A stretch of DNA of 64,000 nucleotides from an uncultured Sphaerochaeta sp. (GCF_963677315.1 NZ_OY781939.1:558001-622000); one strand, 5' to 3'. Counted from the stretch's first letter, positions 47,121 through 56,691 are shown. Numbers and translations: made by a program. Notes: generated from the sequence alone by a model not told the origin.

Positions 47121-49202
47121 ATGAGCGTTGTCAGCAATGATTTGAGGAATGTCGCCATCATCGGCCACAACGACACCGGGAAAACCACGTTGGTGGAACA
47201 ATTGTTATTTTATGCCAATGTGATTTCCCGGGCAGAGAATGTCTCCAGTGGAAAGACCGTAAGCGATTACACGGATGAGGAAATTTCCCATAAGATTTCC
47301 ATTCATGCTTCCCTCGCCTCCCTGGGATGGGAAGGAAAAACCCTGAACATCATCGATACCCCGGGAACTGCAGGGTTCATCGGTGAGACCATCTGCGGAT
47401 TCCGCTCCTGTGAGTCAGCAGTAATGGTTGTTGACGCACGTGATGGAGCCCAGATTGAGACAATCAAGCTCTGGCGTCATCTTGATCAACGCAATAAACC
47501 ACGGGCGGTATTCATCAACAAGATGGATCGCGACCGTGCAGACTATACACAAGTGCTCGAGAACCTTCGAGAGACCTTCAAAGCCAATTTTGTCCCCATT
47601 GTCATCCCCATCGGAAGCGGCAAGGATTTCAAGGGTGTCATCAATCTGATTGAAGACAAAGCCTACATGGTTGGCGATGATGGAAAAGAGAAAGAGGCCG
47701 AGATCCCTTCGGATATGAAGGAGTTCGAGGAACAATATCACAACGACCTGGTGGAGAATGCCGCTGAGGGAGCCGATGATCTCATCGAAAAGTATTTTGA
47801 GGAAGGAACTCTCTCCAGTGAGGATATCAGGCGCGGACTACGTGAAGGCATGGATGACAACCGGGTCATCCCAGTTTTCTGTGGTGCCACTGAGCAAGGC
47901 AGCGGAATGGTCAGCTTGCTCAACTTCATCAGGAACAACTTCCCCAAACCGATTGGCAAATTCGATTGGATCGTCAACGAAGATGGTAGTGAGTCAGAAT
48001 TCTCCCTTACCGAGGAAGGACCGGCAGCAGCTGTAGTCTTCAAGACAACCATCGACCAGTTCAGTGGAAAATTGAGCTTCCTGAAGGTGCTCAGGGGTAC
48101 CGTCAAGGGAGATACAGAACTGTATAACCCGCATCTCAACAGAAAAGAACGCTCTGGCAAGGTCTACCGGCTTGTCGGCAAAAAACTTATCGAAACAGAT
48201 ATGTTGGCTGCAGGAGACATCGGCGTCATTGCAAAGAGCAACATCGCCTCCACCAATTCAACCCTGGTGGAAGGGAGTGATACGAAGTTCCAGTTCAAGC
48301 CACTCGCCTTCCCACAGCCTATCTACAGCCTCGCGATCAGTGCAGAGGACAAGAAGAGCGAAGTGAAGATGAACGAGTCACTTCATAAGGTAACTGAAGA
48401 GGATCTGACATTCCTTATCAAGTACAACGAGGAGACCAAGGAAAACGTGGTTGCCGGCATGGGTGAACTACATCTGAACATGATCCTCGACAAGGTACGG
48501 GAAAAGCAGAAGGTAAACATCATTACCAAGCTCCCCAGGGTGGCATACCGCGAGACCATAACCAAGAAAAGCGGTATTGCTGAGTACTCTCACAAGAAGC
48601 AGAGTGGTGGCCATGGTCAGTATGCACGTGTCCTGATCGAGATTGAGCCTTTGGAAAGGGGTGCCTATTACTCCTTCACCAATGCCATCAAGGGGGGGTC
48701 AGTCAGCAAGGGATATGTACCCGGTATTGAGAAGGGGTTGCATGAACTGATGGAGGAAGGCTATCTTGCCGGCTATCCAATGATGGATATAGGCATCACC
48801 CTCGTCGATGGAAAGGAGCATCCGGTAGATTCCAGTGAAATGGCATTCAAGCTCGCTGCAAAGGGAGCCATGAAAATTGCCGTGGACAAGGCCAAACCTG
48901 TCCTACTTGAACCTATCATGCTTCTTAGTGTATATATAGAGAATGATTATCTGGGCGATATCCTTTCTGACCTGAGCAGCAAACGTGGACGGGTACTTGG
49001 TCAGGAAGATATGGGAAATCTGCAGTTGGTGAAAGCCCAGGTGCCTCAATCAGAACTACTCAACTATGCAATCGACCTGAAGTCGATGACCAGTGGTACG
49101 GGAAGTTTTGAAATGGAGTTCGACCATTACGAGCCTCTCAGTGGAAAACTGGCTGATGAGGTAATCAAGGCCTACAAAGATTCCTTAGCGGAAGAGGAGT
49201 AG
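47121..49202 (+). CDS. EF-G-like protein of the diverged EF-G II type
   Basis: A 693-residue translational GTPase with the five-domain EF-G plan. Its switch regions deviate: the P-loop is IGHNDTGKTTLVEQLL, the RGITI motif of switch I is replaced by EISHKISIHASLA, and the DTPGH motif reads DTPGTAGF with the catalytic-site His lost. NKMD is kept, and the end is GTGSFEMEFDHYEPL. These changes are shared by the EF-G-2 subfamily seen in Thermus and others, which has weak or no translocation activity and an unsettled role. Domain IV has KKQSGGHGQYARV and YVPGIEKGLHELMEEG as in EF-G. AGGAGG fixes the start. Confidence 0.92.
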   Translation: MSVVSNDLRNVAIIGHNDTGKTTLVEQLLFYANVISRAENVSSGKTVSDYTDEEISHKISIHASLASLGWEGKTLNIIDTPGTAGFIGETICGFRSCESAVMVVDARDGAQIETIKLWRHLDQRNKPRAVFINKMDRDRADYTQVLENLRETFKANFVPIVIPIGSGKDFKGVINLIEDKAYMVGDDGKEKEAEIPSDMKEFEEQYHNDLVENAAEGADDLIEKYFEEGTLSSEDIRRGLREGMDDNRVIPVFCGATEQGSGMVSLLNFIRNNFPKPIGKFDWIVNEDGSESEFSLTEEGPAAAVVFKTTIDQFSGKLSFLKVLRGTVKGDTELYNPHLNRKERSGKVYRLVGKKLIETDMLAAGDIGVIAKSNIASTNSTLVEGSDTKFQFKPLAFPQPIYSLAISAEDKKSEVKMNESLHKVTEEDLTFLIKYNEETKENVVAGMGELHLNMILDKVREKQKVNIITKLPRVAYRETITKKSGIAEYSHKKQSGGHGQYARVLIEIEPLERGAYYSFTNAIKGGSVSKGYVPGIEKGLHELMEEGYLAGYPMMDIGITLVDGKEHPVDSSEMAFKLAAKGAMKIAVDKAKPVLLEPIMLLSVYIENDYLGDILSDLSSKRGRVLGQEDMGNLQLVKAQVPQSELLNYAIDLKSMTSGTGSFEMEFDHYEPLSGKLADEVIKAYKDSLAEEE

Positions 49203-49210
49203 GTGGTGGA

Positions 49211-49293
49211 CAATCAGATTATTGCTTTTCTGATTGCTTGAGAGTGAATTTGTGGAACCTTGGAAGGGAGCATGCGGCGGCAGGCTCCCTTCC
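49211..49293. terminator. Two hairpins between convergent EF-G-like and trmB genes
   Basis: CAATCAGA (49211-49218) pairs with TCTGATTG (49229-49236), and GGAAGGGAGC (49262-49271) pairs perfectly with GCTCCCTTCC (49284-49293). Neither has a long U-tract; they probably stop or process both transcripts. Confidence 0.6.
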
Positions 49294-49299
49294 CTCATC

Positions 49300-50037
49300 T
49301 CAGCGTTTTTCCACCCAAATCTCGTTGATTGGATGGGACTTTGCTAGCCCCTTTTGCTCAAAGCGGGTTGTATCCCGCCAAGGGATAGGCGGAGCAAATC
49401 CCCCATGGGGATTCACCAGGGATGGTGTGTTGTCAAACACCTCAAGCATCTGGTGGGCATACTCTTCCCAGTCCGTGACACAGTAGATATACCCCCCCTG
49501 TACAAGTTTGCTTGCAAGCAATGAGGCAAAAGGCTGTTGGATGAGACGTCGTTTCTGCTGACGTTTCTTCGGCCATGGGTCAGGAAAGAAAATGTGGAAT
49601 CCTGCTACGCTGTTATCTGGAATCATGGAGCGAAGAACCTCCACGGCGTCAAAACGCATCAGACGCACATTGTCCAGTTGTTCCTGCCCCACGACATCCA
49701 GGAGCTTGGTGAATCCAGAGAGGAATACTTCCAATCCAAGGTAATTGAACTGGTTTCGCTCCTTGGCAATACGGCTGGTGGCACTCCCCATGCCAAAACC
49801 AATCTCAATAACCAAGGGGTTTTCGTTCCCATACACCTGGGAGTAGTCCATCAGTTCCTGACGAAATGGGATTCCATAGGTTGCGTAATAGCGCTTGACG
49901 GCCTCAACCTGGAAGGTCTTCAAATAGCAGCCTCGGAGCACATAGCTCTTGATTGGACGCCGTGCCCCTTCCCTTCTGCTCTCCACCCACTGCAACTCAG
50001 GAATATCCTGGAAGATTGTATCTTGCGTAACCTGCAT
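49300..50037 (-). CDS. trmB: TrmB, tRNA (guanine-46-N7)-methyltransferase
   Basis: A 245-residue SAM-dependent enzyme that makes m7G46 in the variable loop of tRNAs. Family motifs are VIEIGFGMGSATSRIA, HIFFPDPWPKKRQQKRRL and the C-terminal DTTRFEQKGLAKSHPI. It lies 8 bp after mfd and is expected to be on the same transcript. Confidence 0.96.
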   Translation of the reverse strand: MQVTQDTIFQDIPELQWVESRREGARRPIKSYVLRGCYLKTFQVEAVKRYYATYGIPFRQELMDYSQVYGNENPLVIEIGFGMGSATSRIAKERNQFNYLGLEVFLSGFTKLLDVVGQEQLDNVRLMRFDAVEVLRSMIPDNSVAGFHIFFPDPWPKKRQQKRRLIQQPFASLLASKLVQGGYIYCVTDWEEYAHQMLEVFDNTPSLVNPHGGFAPPIPWRDTTRFEQKGLAKSHPINEIWVEKR

Positions 50038-50045
50038 GCAAACTC

Positions 50046-53000
50046 CTATAGCAACCGCTGCAACTTCTCCATCAGGAACACGGCCTTGTCCTTGAGGGAG
50101 ACTGCATCAGTCTTCATATACATAATATTCATCTTTCGCATGTCCAACCACACACGTTTATTACTCAAGGCAATGAGATTCATCACCTTGTTTACATTCA
50201 GATCTGCAACCTTGCCAAACTCAATGGTGACGACTCCCCTGCGGTCTGTCAAATGGATGATTGACAGTTTACGGCAGATGATCTTGATCTGTGCAATATA
50301 CAGGAGATTGGCAACTTCCTCCGGAGGCGGCCCGAACCGGTCACTAAGCTCGCTGCTCAAGGAATGCAACTGTTCCTCATTGTTTATGGAGGCTATCTTT
50401 CGATAGATGTCGAACTTCACCGAAGGGGCCTTGATATAGGTATCGGGAATAAATCCTGTGTAATCGAGTTCAAGGAATACTTCCTTATCCTCCTCTTTCA
50501 ACCCTTCCTTCCTTAGATCCCGGATTGCCTCATCCAGGATACGGATATACATATCAAGACCAACAGAGGAGAGCTGCCCGCTCTGCTCGCGTCCAAGGAG
50601 ATTCCCGGTTCCCCTGATTTCCATATCCTTCATGGCTACCTTGAATCCAGAACCGAGTTCTGTATGTTCACTGATGATCTTGAGCCGTTTCACTGCAATC
50701 TCACTGAGGGCGCTCCCCTGGGGATAGAAGAGGTAGGCATATGCCTGACGGTCATTACGCCCCACCCTTCCCCTGAGCTGGTAGAGCTGGCTCAGTCCAT
50801 ATCGATCGGCCCGGTCGATGATCATGGTATTTACGTTGGGAATATCGATACCGTTCTCGATGATGGTAGTCGAGACCAAAACCTGTATTCCCTCATGGAC
50901 AAACCGTCTCATGGTGTCTTCCAGTTTTCGGCTGTCCATCTGCCCATGAGCACTCTCAATGATCAAATCCGGCAACAAGGTCGTCAGTTGCTGGACCACC
51001 TCATCAAGGCTTTCAATCCTATTATGCAGGAAGAAGACCTGACCACCCCGGTCCACTTCCTCCCTGATAGCCCGCACAATGACATCCTGGTCGTACTCAC
51101 CGATATGTGTCTCAATGGGGCGGCGGGCGATGGGAGGGGTTGCCAGCAGTGACATGTCCCTTATCTTCAGGAGTGACATGTAGAGGGTTCTTGGAATGGG
51201 TGTGGCACTGAGGGAGAGCGAATCAATGCTGTTTCTCAGTACCTTGATACGCTCCTTGTCCTTGACACCGAAACGCTGCTCCTCATCAACGATCAAGAGA
51301 CCAAGATCCCGATACATGATATCCTTCTGCAGAATCCGATGCGTACCGAACAGTACATCAACCTTTCCCTCAGCAACACTCAGCAGGGTCGCTTTCTGGT
51401 CTTTCTTGGGTACGATTCTGGAGAGTTGTGCACAACGGACAGGGAAACGCCCCAACCTGCTGACAAAGTTCTGGTAATGTTGCTCTGCAAGAATGGTGGT
51501 AGGGGCCAGAAACGCAACCTGCTTTCCTCCCATGACCGCCTTGAAGGCAGCGCGGAAGGCAATCTCGGTTTTTCCATATCCAACGTCCCCACAGACGAGA
51601 CGGTCCATGACCATCGGCCTCTCCATATCATCCTTGATGTCCTCGATACAGGAGAGCTGGTCAGCTGTCTCATCGAAGGGAAAGGATGCCTCGAACTGCA
51701 ATTGCCAATCAGTGTCCTTGGGAAAAGCAAATCCTGGGCTGTTCTGTCGCTTCGCATAGAGCGTTATCAGATGCTTTGCAAGGTCCTCGGCTTTTTTACG
51801 GGCCTTGGCTTTCTTATTCTCCCAACTGATGCCACCAAGCTTATCCAGTTTGGGGGTCCCCCCATCGCTTCCGATGTAGCGCTGGACCAGGTTTGCCTGT
51901 TCAATGGGAACATAGAGCATCTCACTGTCGGCATATGCAATCTTGATGAAATCACGTTCACGGTCAAAACTGGAAACACGGTCAATCTTGACAAATTTAC
52001 CCACCCCGTAGTTCACGTGGACTACATAGTCTCCCTCATTCAGATCGACAAATGAGTCCAGGGGTGTCGACTGGGTATGTTGCAGGGTCTTTACCACCTG
52101 CCTTCTTCGTCCAAATATCTCGTGCTCACAGATGGCGATGATCTTTGTGCCGGGAAGAGAGAAGCCTCCCGAGAGTTCCATCCGCTCATAGGAGAGGAAG
52201 GAGAAAGCACTGAGCATCTGGCTCAATCGTTGCAGCTGCAGCTGGTTCTCTGCAAAGATGGTCACCTTCCAACCCTGCTTCTCAAAACTCTTGAGATCTT
52301 CCTTGAGCAAGGTAAAATTCCCGAAGTAGGAACGAGGTCCTTCTATATCGAACTTGAAGGCCCCAGGGTCCTGTCCTGCAAGATCCATTACGGTAATGGA
52401 ATACCGGCAGGTAGTCTGGAAAAGCGTAAAATCGAGCAATAACTCATCCGGCTTGAGTGCATCCCGGTCTTCCAGGAATGCTTGCCGGTAGAGTGACTTT
52501 GCCTCAAGCTGCAGGCTATGGAAACTGGTAGCGAGTCGCTTATCCCCGATAAAACAGAACAGGTCATCGTCATCGAGGTACCCCTTTATCGAAGAGGTTA
52601 TGAACTTGTCAGTGGCATCCACCAAGGACAAGGTGAAGTGATCAACCGAGGACCGTGTTTCTTGTGTGATGGGATCAAAACTACTGATTTTACCCACCTG
52701 ATCCCAATCTGCGTAAATCCTGAAAGGATGGTCGCTCTCATAGGGAAAAATATCCATGACCTCCCCTCTCAGGCTGAATTCACCGATTGCATTGGTAGAT
52801 ACGGTATTGATATAACCGGCCCGTGAGAGTTGTTCTGCAATGGTGGTGCTGTCAAAAGCCCCACCAACCCTGACCGATAAGGAAGAGGCTGAGAGTGTCT
52901 CAGGACTGACCAAGGGGCCTACAAAAGCCCTCAGGTGAGTTACGATCATCCCATGACGCATCTCAGTGATGGAAGTCAACCGATTGAGCTGGTCATACTC

Positions 53001-53327
53001 AACAGTGTCCCCACTGAACGGGGTATAGAGCTTTCTCCCATTGCTGGGAAGATAGACTGTCTTGAGTTCATTGCTGTAGGGGGCATCCTGATTATGCGAG
53101 ACACCACTGTCCTTGAGCAGGTCCTTTGCGCTCTCCTCGGTTGGGCATATGACCCAGATACGGCCTTTATGCTTGCGTGAGATCATGCGAAGGAACTGGG
53201 CAAGGGGATACCCCTCCAACCCTTCCAGATGCAGGTGTCGGGTGGTCGTGCCATACGCCTTGTAAGCGGTGCTGTTTTTGATATACGATTGGACAAGGGT
53301 TGAAATAGGTGTTTGCATAAGCGCCAT
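50046..53327 (-). CDS. mfd: Mfd, transcription-repair coupling factor
   Basis: A 1093-residue ATP-dependent translocase that removes stalled RNA polymerase and recruits UvrA. The N-terminal UvrB-like module, the RNA-polymerase-interacting domain (DYVVHVNYGVGKFVKIDRV at about 480) and the RecG-like motor follow in order. The motor has Walker A LVCGDVGYGKTEIAF, LIVDEEQRFGVKDKE and QLYQLRGRVGRNDRQAYAYL. The C-terminal TRCF domain carries DTYIKAPSVKFDIYRKIA. The ATG at 53327 (MALMQTP) is preferred to a farther start at 53372, which would run into the divergent gene. The ribosome site is weak. Confidence 0.96.
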   Translation of the reverse strand: MALMQTPISTLVQSYIKNSTAYKAYGTTTRHLHLEGLEGYPLAQFLRMISRKHKGRIWVICPTEESAKDLLKDSGVSHNQDAPYSNELKTVYLPSNGRKLYTPFSGDTVEYDQLNRLTSITEMRHGMIVTHLRAFVGPLVSPETLSASSLSVRVGGAFDSTTIAEQLSRAGYINTVSTNAIGEFSLRGEVMDIFPYESDHPFRIYADWDQVGKISSFDPITQETRSSVDHFTLSLVDATDKFITSSIKGYLDDDDLFCFIGDKRLATSFHSLQLEAKSLYRQAFLEDRDALKPDELLLDFTLFQTTCRYSITVMDLAGQDPGAFKFDIEGPRSYFGNFTLLKEDLKSFEKQGWKVTIFAENQLQLQRLSQMLSAFSFLSYERMELSGGFSLPGTKIIAICEHEIFGRRRQVVKTLQHTQSTPLDSFVDLNEGDYVVHVNYGVGKFVKIDRVSSFDRERDFIKIAYADSEMLYVPIEQANLVQRYIGSDGGTPKLDKLGGISWENKKAKARKKAEDLAKHLITLYAKRQNSPGFAFPKDTDWQLQFEASFPFDETADQLSCIEDIKDDMERPMVMDRLVCGDVGYGKTEIAFRAAFKAVMGGKQVAFLAPTTILAEQHYQNFVSRLGRFPVRCAQLSRIVPKKDQKATLLSVAEGKVDVLFGTHRILQKDIMYRDLGLLIVDEEQRFGVKDKERIKVLRNSIDSLSLSATPIPRTLYMSLLKIRDMSLLATPPIARRPIETHIGEYDQDVIVRAIREEVDRGGQVFFLHNRIESLDEVVQQLTTLLPDLIIESAHGQMDSRKLEDTMRRFVHEGIQVLVSTTIIENGIDIPNVNTMIIDRADRYGLSQLYQLRGRVGRNDRQAYAYLFYPQGSALSEIAVKRLKIISEHTELGSGFKVAMKDMEIRGTGNLLGREQSGQLSSVGLDMYIRILDEAIRDLRKEGLKEEDKEVFLELDYTGFIPDTYIKAPSVKFDIYRKIASINNEEQLHSLSSELSDRFGPPPEEVANLLYIAQIKIICRKLSIIHLTDRRGVVTIEFGKVADLNVNKVMNLIALSNKRVWLDMRKMNIMYMKTDAVSLKDKAVFLMEKLQRLL

Positions 53328-53361
53328 TACCCTATCATGAGCAAGAAGGTTATGCAAGATA

Positions 53362-54171
53362 ATGGAAAGCACACTTGATAAGAAAGCACTGGATACACTC
53401 GCTCTTGCAGTACAGGAAGCGGGGATTTATGCCAAAGAGCAGCAACAACATATCAGCCGGTCCTACAAAAAGGATGGTTCGGTAATAACAGAGACGGACC
53501 TTGCAATCTCGAAGCGGATCATATCCGTGATCGAGGAGCTCTTCCCCTCCTCCAACATCATCAGTGAGGAGACACTCACCCCATTCAGCGAGAGTGCTCC
53601 CTATACCTTTGTCCTTGACCCGATCGATGGCACTGATGTCTACTCCCAGGGACTCCCTTGCTGGGCTGTGGCATTGGGTATTCTCAACAAGGACAGGGTG
53701 CCGGTCGGTGCCATGATCAGCGCCCCCCGCTGGGGAATTGGTGAGGATGATCTTTTCCTGCGACTTGACCCAGGCAAGGATATCCTGATAAATGGGCAAC
53801 CATTGAATGTAGAAGGGGAAAAGGACTTTCCCCATCAGATCACCATGGGATCAAGCGGGCAGCGATTGATGGATTTCTCCCGGTATGAAGGGAAGATCAG
53901 GATCTTCGGGTCCTCCATCATCCACATGCTCAGCCCTGTTATCTATGAGCATATCCAGGGATGCGTAAACCAGAGTTGTTATGTTTGGGATGTAACCGCC
54001 AGCCACGCAGTGCTGCGCTCAGCAGGAATGCTGGTGGAATATGTGGATGGGAAACCCTTCATATATGATGATGACTTCCTCCTGCACCGAAGGCCTTTCT
54101 CTCCTTCCCTCTATGTAGGGACAAGGGCATGCATCGATGCACTGAAGGTGGTGCTTCCCCCTAAATGCTAG
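53362..54171 (+). CDS. Inositol monophosphatase/CysQ family phosphatase
   Basis: A 269-residue Mg2+-dependent sugar- or nucleotide-phosphatase of the FIG superfamily. Metal motifs are KKDGSVITETDLAIS, IISEETL, VLDPIDGTDVYSQG and WDVTASHAVLRSAGMLVEY. The family acts on inositol phosphates, 3'-phosphoadenosine 5'-phosphate or fructose-1,6-bisphosphate; motifs alone do not separate these. It is divergent from mfd with 34 bp between start codons, so the two promoters must overlap the genes or each other. It overlaps the yhhQ stop by 11 bp. Confidence 0.88.
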   Translation: MESTLDKKALDTLALAVQEAGIYAKEQQQHISRSYKKDGSVITETDLAISKRIISVIEELFPSSNIISEETLTPFSESAPYTFVLDPIDGTDVYSQGLPCWAVALGILNKDRVPVGAMISAPRWGIGEDDLFLRLDPGKDILINGQPLNVEGEKDFPHQITMGSSGQRLMDFSRYEGKIRIFGSSIIHMLSPVIYEHIQGCVNQSCYVWDVTASHAVLRSAGMLVEYVDGKPFIYDDDFLLHRRPFSPSLYVGTRACIDALKVVLPPKC

Positions 54172-54856
54172 GGGTGGGAATCTTATCCTTGTCGTACCAG
54201 AACCGGGCAAGATACATGAATGGGGTGTCCATGACAGCCACCACCCACTTCAGCAGGTAGGTACTGATGACTATTCCGGTGAGGACCTCAGTTGGATACA
54301 CACCCCAGAATGCGATGAATGTAAATACCAAGGTGTCGATAAGTTGGCTGACGATGGTACTTAGGTTGTTTCTCAGCCAGAGCGTACGATTTCCTGGCCG
54401 TTTGCGTTTCCAATAATCAAAAGCCCATATATCGTGCAGATTGCTTATCACATAGGCTACCAGGGAGCCAAAGGCGATGCGAGGCATCAGGCCAAAGACC
54501 AAAGAGAGCGAGGAGTGTGCAATATCCGATGCAGCTGGCTCAAACAACAGTGCAACCTGCATGATGATCGTCATTGAGAGCAAGCTGAAGAAACCGATGG
54601 CAACCGCCTTTGCCGACTCCTTCTTGCCATAGAGCTCACTGAGAATGTCAGTAGCAAGGAACCCAGTAGCATACACAATATTGCCCAAGGTTGCATCCAG
54701 TCCAAAAAGCATTACATTCTTTGTCACTTGGATATTTGCCACGATAACACTGATGGGTATCCAGATATAGAGTCCCAGTTTTCCCCATAATCGGAAAGCG
54801 ATAAGAATCATGACAAAGTTCAGAGCAAGCATTACCATCCAGAAAAGTTCATTCAT
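54161..54856 (-). CDS. yhhQ: YhhQ/VUT family queuosine-precursor transporter
   Basis: A 231-residue membrane protein with about six helices of the VUT family (formerly DUF165), which imports preQ0/preQ1 or queuine for tRNA queuosine. Key stretches are VANIQVTKNVMLFGLDATLGNIVYATGFLATDILSELYGKK (shown here only by its parts: the N-terminal ANIQ.TK and the central TDILSELYGKK), then IDTLVFTFIAFWG in the penultimate helix. It lies 6 bp after the NTPase gene, as the last gene of a three-gene operon. No preQ1 riboswitch is visible. Confidence 0.9.
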   Translation of the reverse strand: MNELFWMVMLALNFVMILIAFRLWGKLGLYIWIPISVIVANIQVTKNVMLFGLDATLGNIVYATGFLATDILSELYGKKESAKAVAIGFFSLLSMTIIMQVALLFEPAASDIAHSSLSLVFGLMPRIAFGSLVAYVISNLHDIWAFDYWKRKRPGNRTLWLRNNLSTIVSQLIDTLVFTFIAFWGVYPTEVLTGIVISTYLLKWVVAVMDTPFMYLARFWYDKDKIPTPSI

Positions 54857-54862
54857 AGCGTT

Positions 54863-55351
54863 TCATTCCTTATACCCGACATACGTGATTTCCACTCGCT
54901 CCCTGGGAATGGAAAAACAATTCAGCACCTCTTCGATAAATGGGGTGCGTACTGCAGCGAAAATCTGCAGGCTGGGTGTTTCCAAGGCTTCCCTGAAGGA
55001 ACAGGCAAGCCCCGCTCCGGAGATCTCCAACTTGCCAATCTCATCAAAGATGGCTACTTGTGAATCCGGCAGATTCTGGATTATCCGATCATTGATCCAA
55101 TCAAAGACCTGTTCATCCAGGTAAAACCTTCCGATACGCTTCCCTTGGCCGATGGGCTGCTCAGCGAGTGCCAATCGTTCTTCTTGGGAGAAGAGGTCTT
55201 TGAGTCTATACACGGTTTTTTCGGGATTTGCAAGGGCAAGAACCCCACAGATATGCATCTTCTGTGCTCTACACTGCCTCACCAGTTGGACCAAGGACGT
55301 GGTCTTTCCTTGGTCACGTTCAGCAGCATGGATTGTCAGTCTAGCTTGCAC
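54863..55351 (-). CDS. THEP1-type nucleoside triphosphatase (NTPase_1/DUF265 family), altered P-loop
   Basis: A 162-residue protein if read from the GTG at 55351, which has AAGGG 7 bases upstream; an ATG at 55372 would add 7 residues but has no ribosome site. Walker B VAIFDEIGKLEI is diagnostic of the THEP1 NTPase family. The P-loop reads HAAERDQGKTTSLV, where the family has G..GVGKTT, so two glycines are replaced. LVRQCRAQKMHICGVLA and IFAAVRTPFIEEVL complete the fold. It overlaps the upstream ACT gene by 11 bp and precedes yhhQ by 6 bp. Its role is unknown. Confidence 0.75.
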   Translation of the reverse strand: MQARLTIHAAERDQGKTTSLVQLVRQCRAQKMHICGVLALANPEKTVYRLKDLFSQEERLALAEQPIGQGKRIGRFYLDEQVFDWINDRIIQNLPDSQVAIFDEIGKLEISGAGLACSFREALETPSLQIFAAVRTPFIEEVLNCFSIPRERVEITYVGYKE

Positions 55352-56000
55352 GGAGGAACCCTTGCAGCACATCAAATGCTTTCATGGAGTCCTCTCTCTT
55401 GATTACAAAGGTCAATTCATTCATGGTGGAGACAATCTCAATGACGTTGATCTGTTCCCAGGCCAGATGACGCACTGCTTCGTAGACAATACCAGGGGTT
55501 TGCAGGAAATCGCCGGTAAACACCAGGGAGAGAGCAACCAGGTCATTCATCTGGTTGAGAATCTCCTCACCTTCGGTCAACTCATCAACGAGGTAACGAT
55601 ATTTCTCGCTTACCGCCAGGGATACCTCGTGGCTTCCCAGCGTTATGTTGAGGAAATCACCCTTCTCTGTTGAGATATTACGGTACAGGACACCCAACTT
55701 ACTGATGAAGTCATCCTTCCTGACCAGGTTCACATCGAAGATATTGGTTTTCATGACAATTCCATACTCGACATTGCCATGATCGGTCTTTGCACTCTCC
55801 CTCTTCAGCTCCTCGCCATAACGACGGAGGGCCATCACAATCGCACTGGCCTTGACTTCTTTGCCATATACCTTCTGTACATCATCCTGGATCGAGGAGG
55901 CATAGTTGCTGAATGAGAGAATCCCATTGATCAACATCTCATGGATAAAAGGGCTCTTATCAACTATCCTTTTTACGCAGCTACTCACTGATTCTGCCAT
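55341..56000 (-). CDS. ACT-domain protein (aspartokinase-regulator-like)
   Basis: A 219-residue protein without a catalytic motif that I recognise. Residues about 150-219 look like an aspartokinase-type ACT ligand-binding domain (VALSLVFTGDFLQTPGIVYE, then INVIEIVSTMNELTFVIK). The N-terminal 80 residues are helical and could form a winged-helix-like region (IQDDVQKVYGKEVKASAIVM). The ATG at 56000 has GGAGGA upstream; the frame starts earlier only at a TTG. It is the first gene of the operon with the NTPase and yhhQ genes. It may be an amino-acid- or metabolite-sensing regulator (inference). Confidence 0.65.
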   Translation of the reverse strand: MAESVSSCVKRIVDKSPFIHEMLINGILSFSNYASSIQDDVQKVYGKEVKASAIVMALRRYGEELKRESAKTDHGNVEYGIVMKTNIFDVNLVRKDDFISKLGVLYRNISTEKGDFLNITLGSHEVSLAVSEKYRYLVDELTEGEEILNQMNDLVALSLVFTGDFLQTPGIVYEAVRHLAWEQINVIEIVSTMNELTFVIKREDSMKAFDVLQGFLRAS

Positions 56001-56175
56001 ACGATCCTCCAATATGTTATTATTATCACAGAATCGTTTTAATTACAACAAACAGAGCATAAATTAGTAGATTTTTATACAGACTCAGAAAACGTAAGAT
56101 TTTACTAAAGAAACTACATATAGTGTACTCTTTTTCATATTAATTGAAATTGCTTAACCTCAAACCACTATTTCA

Positions 56176-56204
56176 TTGAAAATTTGCACTATTGGTGATA
56201 CATT
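56176..56204 (+). promoter_or_regulatory. Promoter of nrdR
   Basis: TTGAAA (56176-56181), 17-bp spacer, TACATT (56199-56204), 22 bp before the start codon. The whole 56001-56226 spacer between the divergent ACT and nrdR genes is distinctly AT-rich compared with its surroundings and contains no gene. Confidence 0.65.
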
Positions 56205-56226
56205 ATAGAGAGAAAGGAGTACACCG

Positions 56227-56691
56227 ATGAGATGCCCACATTGTTCAGCAATGGACGACAAGGTCCTTGAATCCAGACAAAATTCCAGTGGTTCTTCAAT
56301 CAGAAGAAGACGGGAGTGCAATATCTGTGGTTACCGATTCACCAGTTATGAACGTATCGAAGACAAGCCCCTGATGGTGATTAAACGCGACGGGAGAAGA
56401 GAGCCCTTCGACTTGAACAAGATCGGTCGAGGAGTACGCTCCTGTACCGAGAAACTGAAGATCAGCGAGAATGAGATTGACCAGCTGCTGCAGAACATCG
56501 AGGATGCCATCATGCTCAAGGTGGGAAGCAAGCGGGAGATTGCATCCAGCGATATTGGAGATGAAACGCTCAAGCAGCTCAGAGAAGTTGACCTGGTCGC
56601 CTATGTCCGGTTTGCTGCTGTCTACAAGGCATTCAATGACCTGGGACAGTTCATCGCAGAAATCCAAAAGCTGGGCAAGGAACTTGCCTAG
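56227..56691 (+). CDS. nrdR: NrdR, ribonucleotide reductase repressor
   Basis: A 154-residue regulator that senses ATP/dATP and represses nrd genes. The N-terminal zinc ribbon has MRCPHCSAMDDKVLESR and CNICGYRFTSYER. The ATP-cone starts VIKRDGRREPFDLNKI and ends VAYVRFAAVYKAFNDLGQF. It ends four bases inside the convergent dGTPase gene. An AAAGGAG site precedes the ATG. Confidence 0.97.
   Translation: MRCPHCSAMDDKVLESRQNSSGSSIRRRRECNICGYRFTSYERIEDKPLMVIKRDGRREPFDLNKIGRGVRSCTEKLKISENEIDQLLQNIEDAIMLKVGSKREIASSDIGDETLKQLREVDLVAYVRFAAVYKAFNDLGQFIAEIQKLGKELA

Noticed and set aside
54857..54862. Possible preQ1 riboswitch before yhhQ
   Set aside because: Only 6 bp separate yhhQ from the upstream gene, so there is no room for an aptamer.
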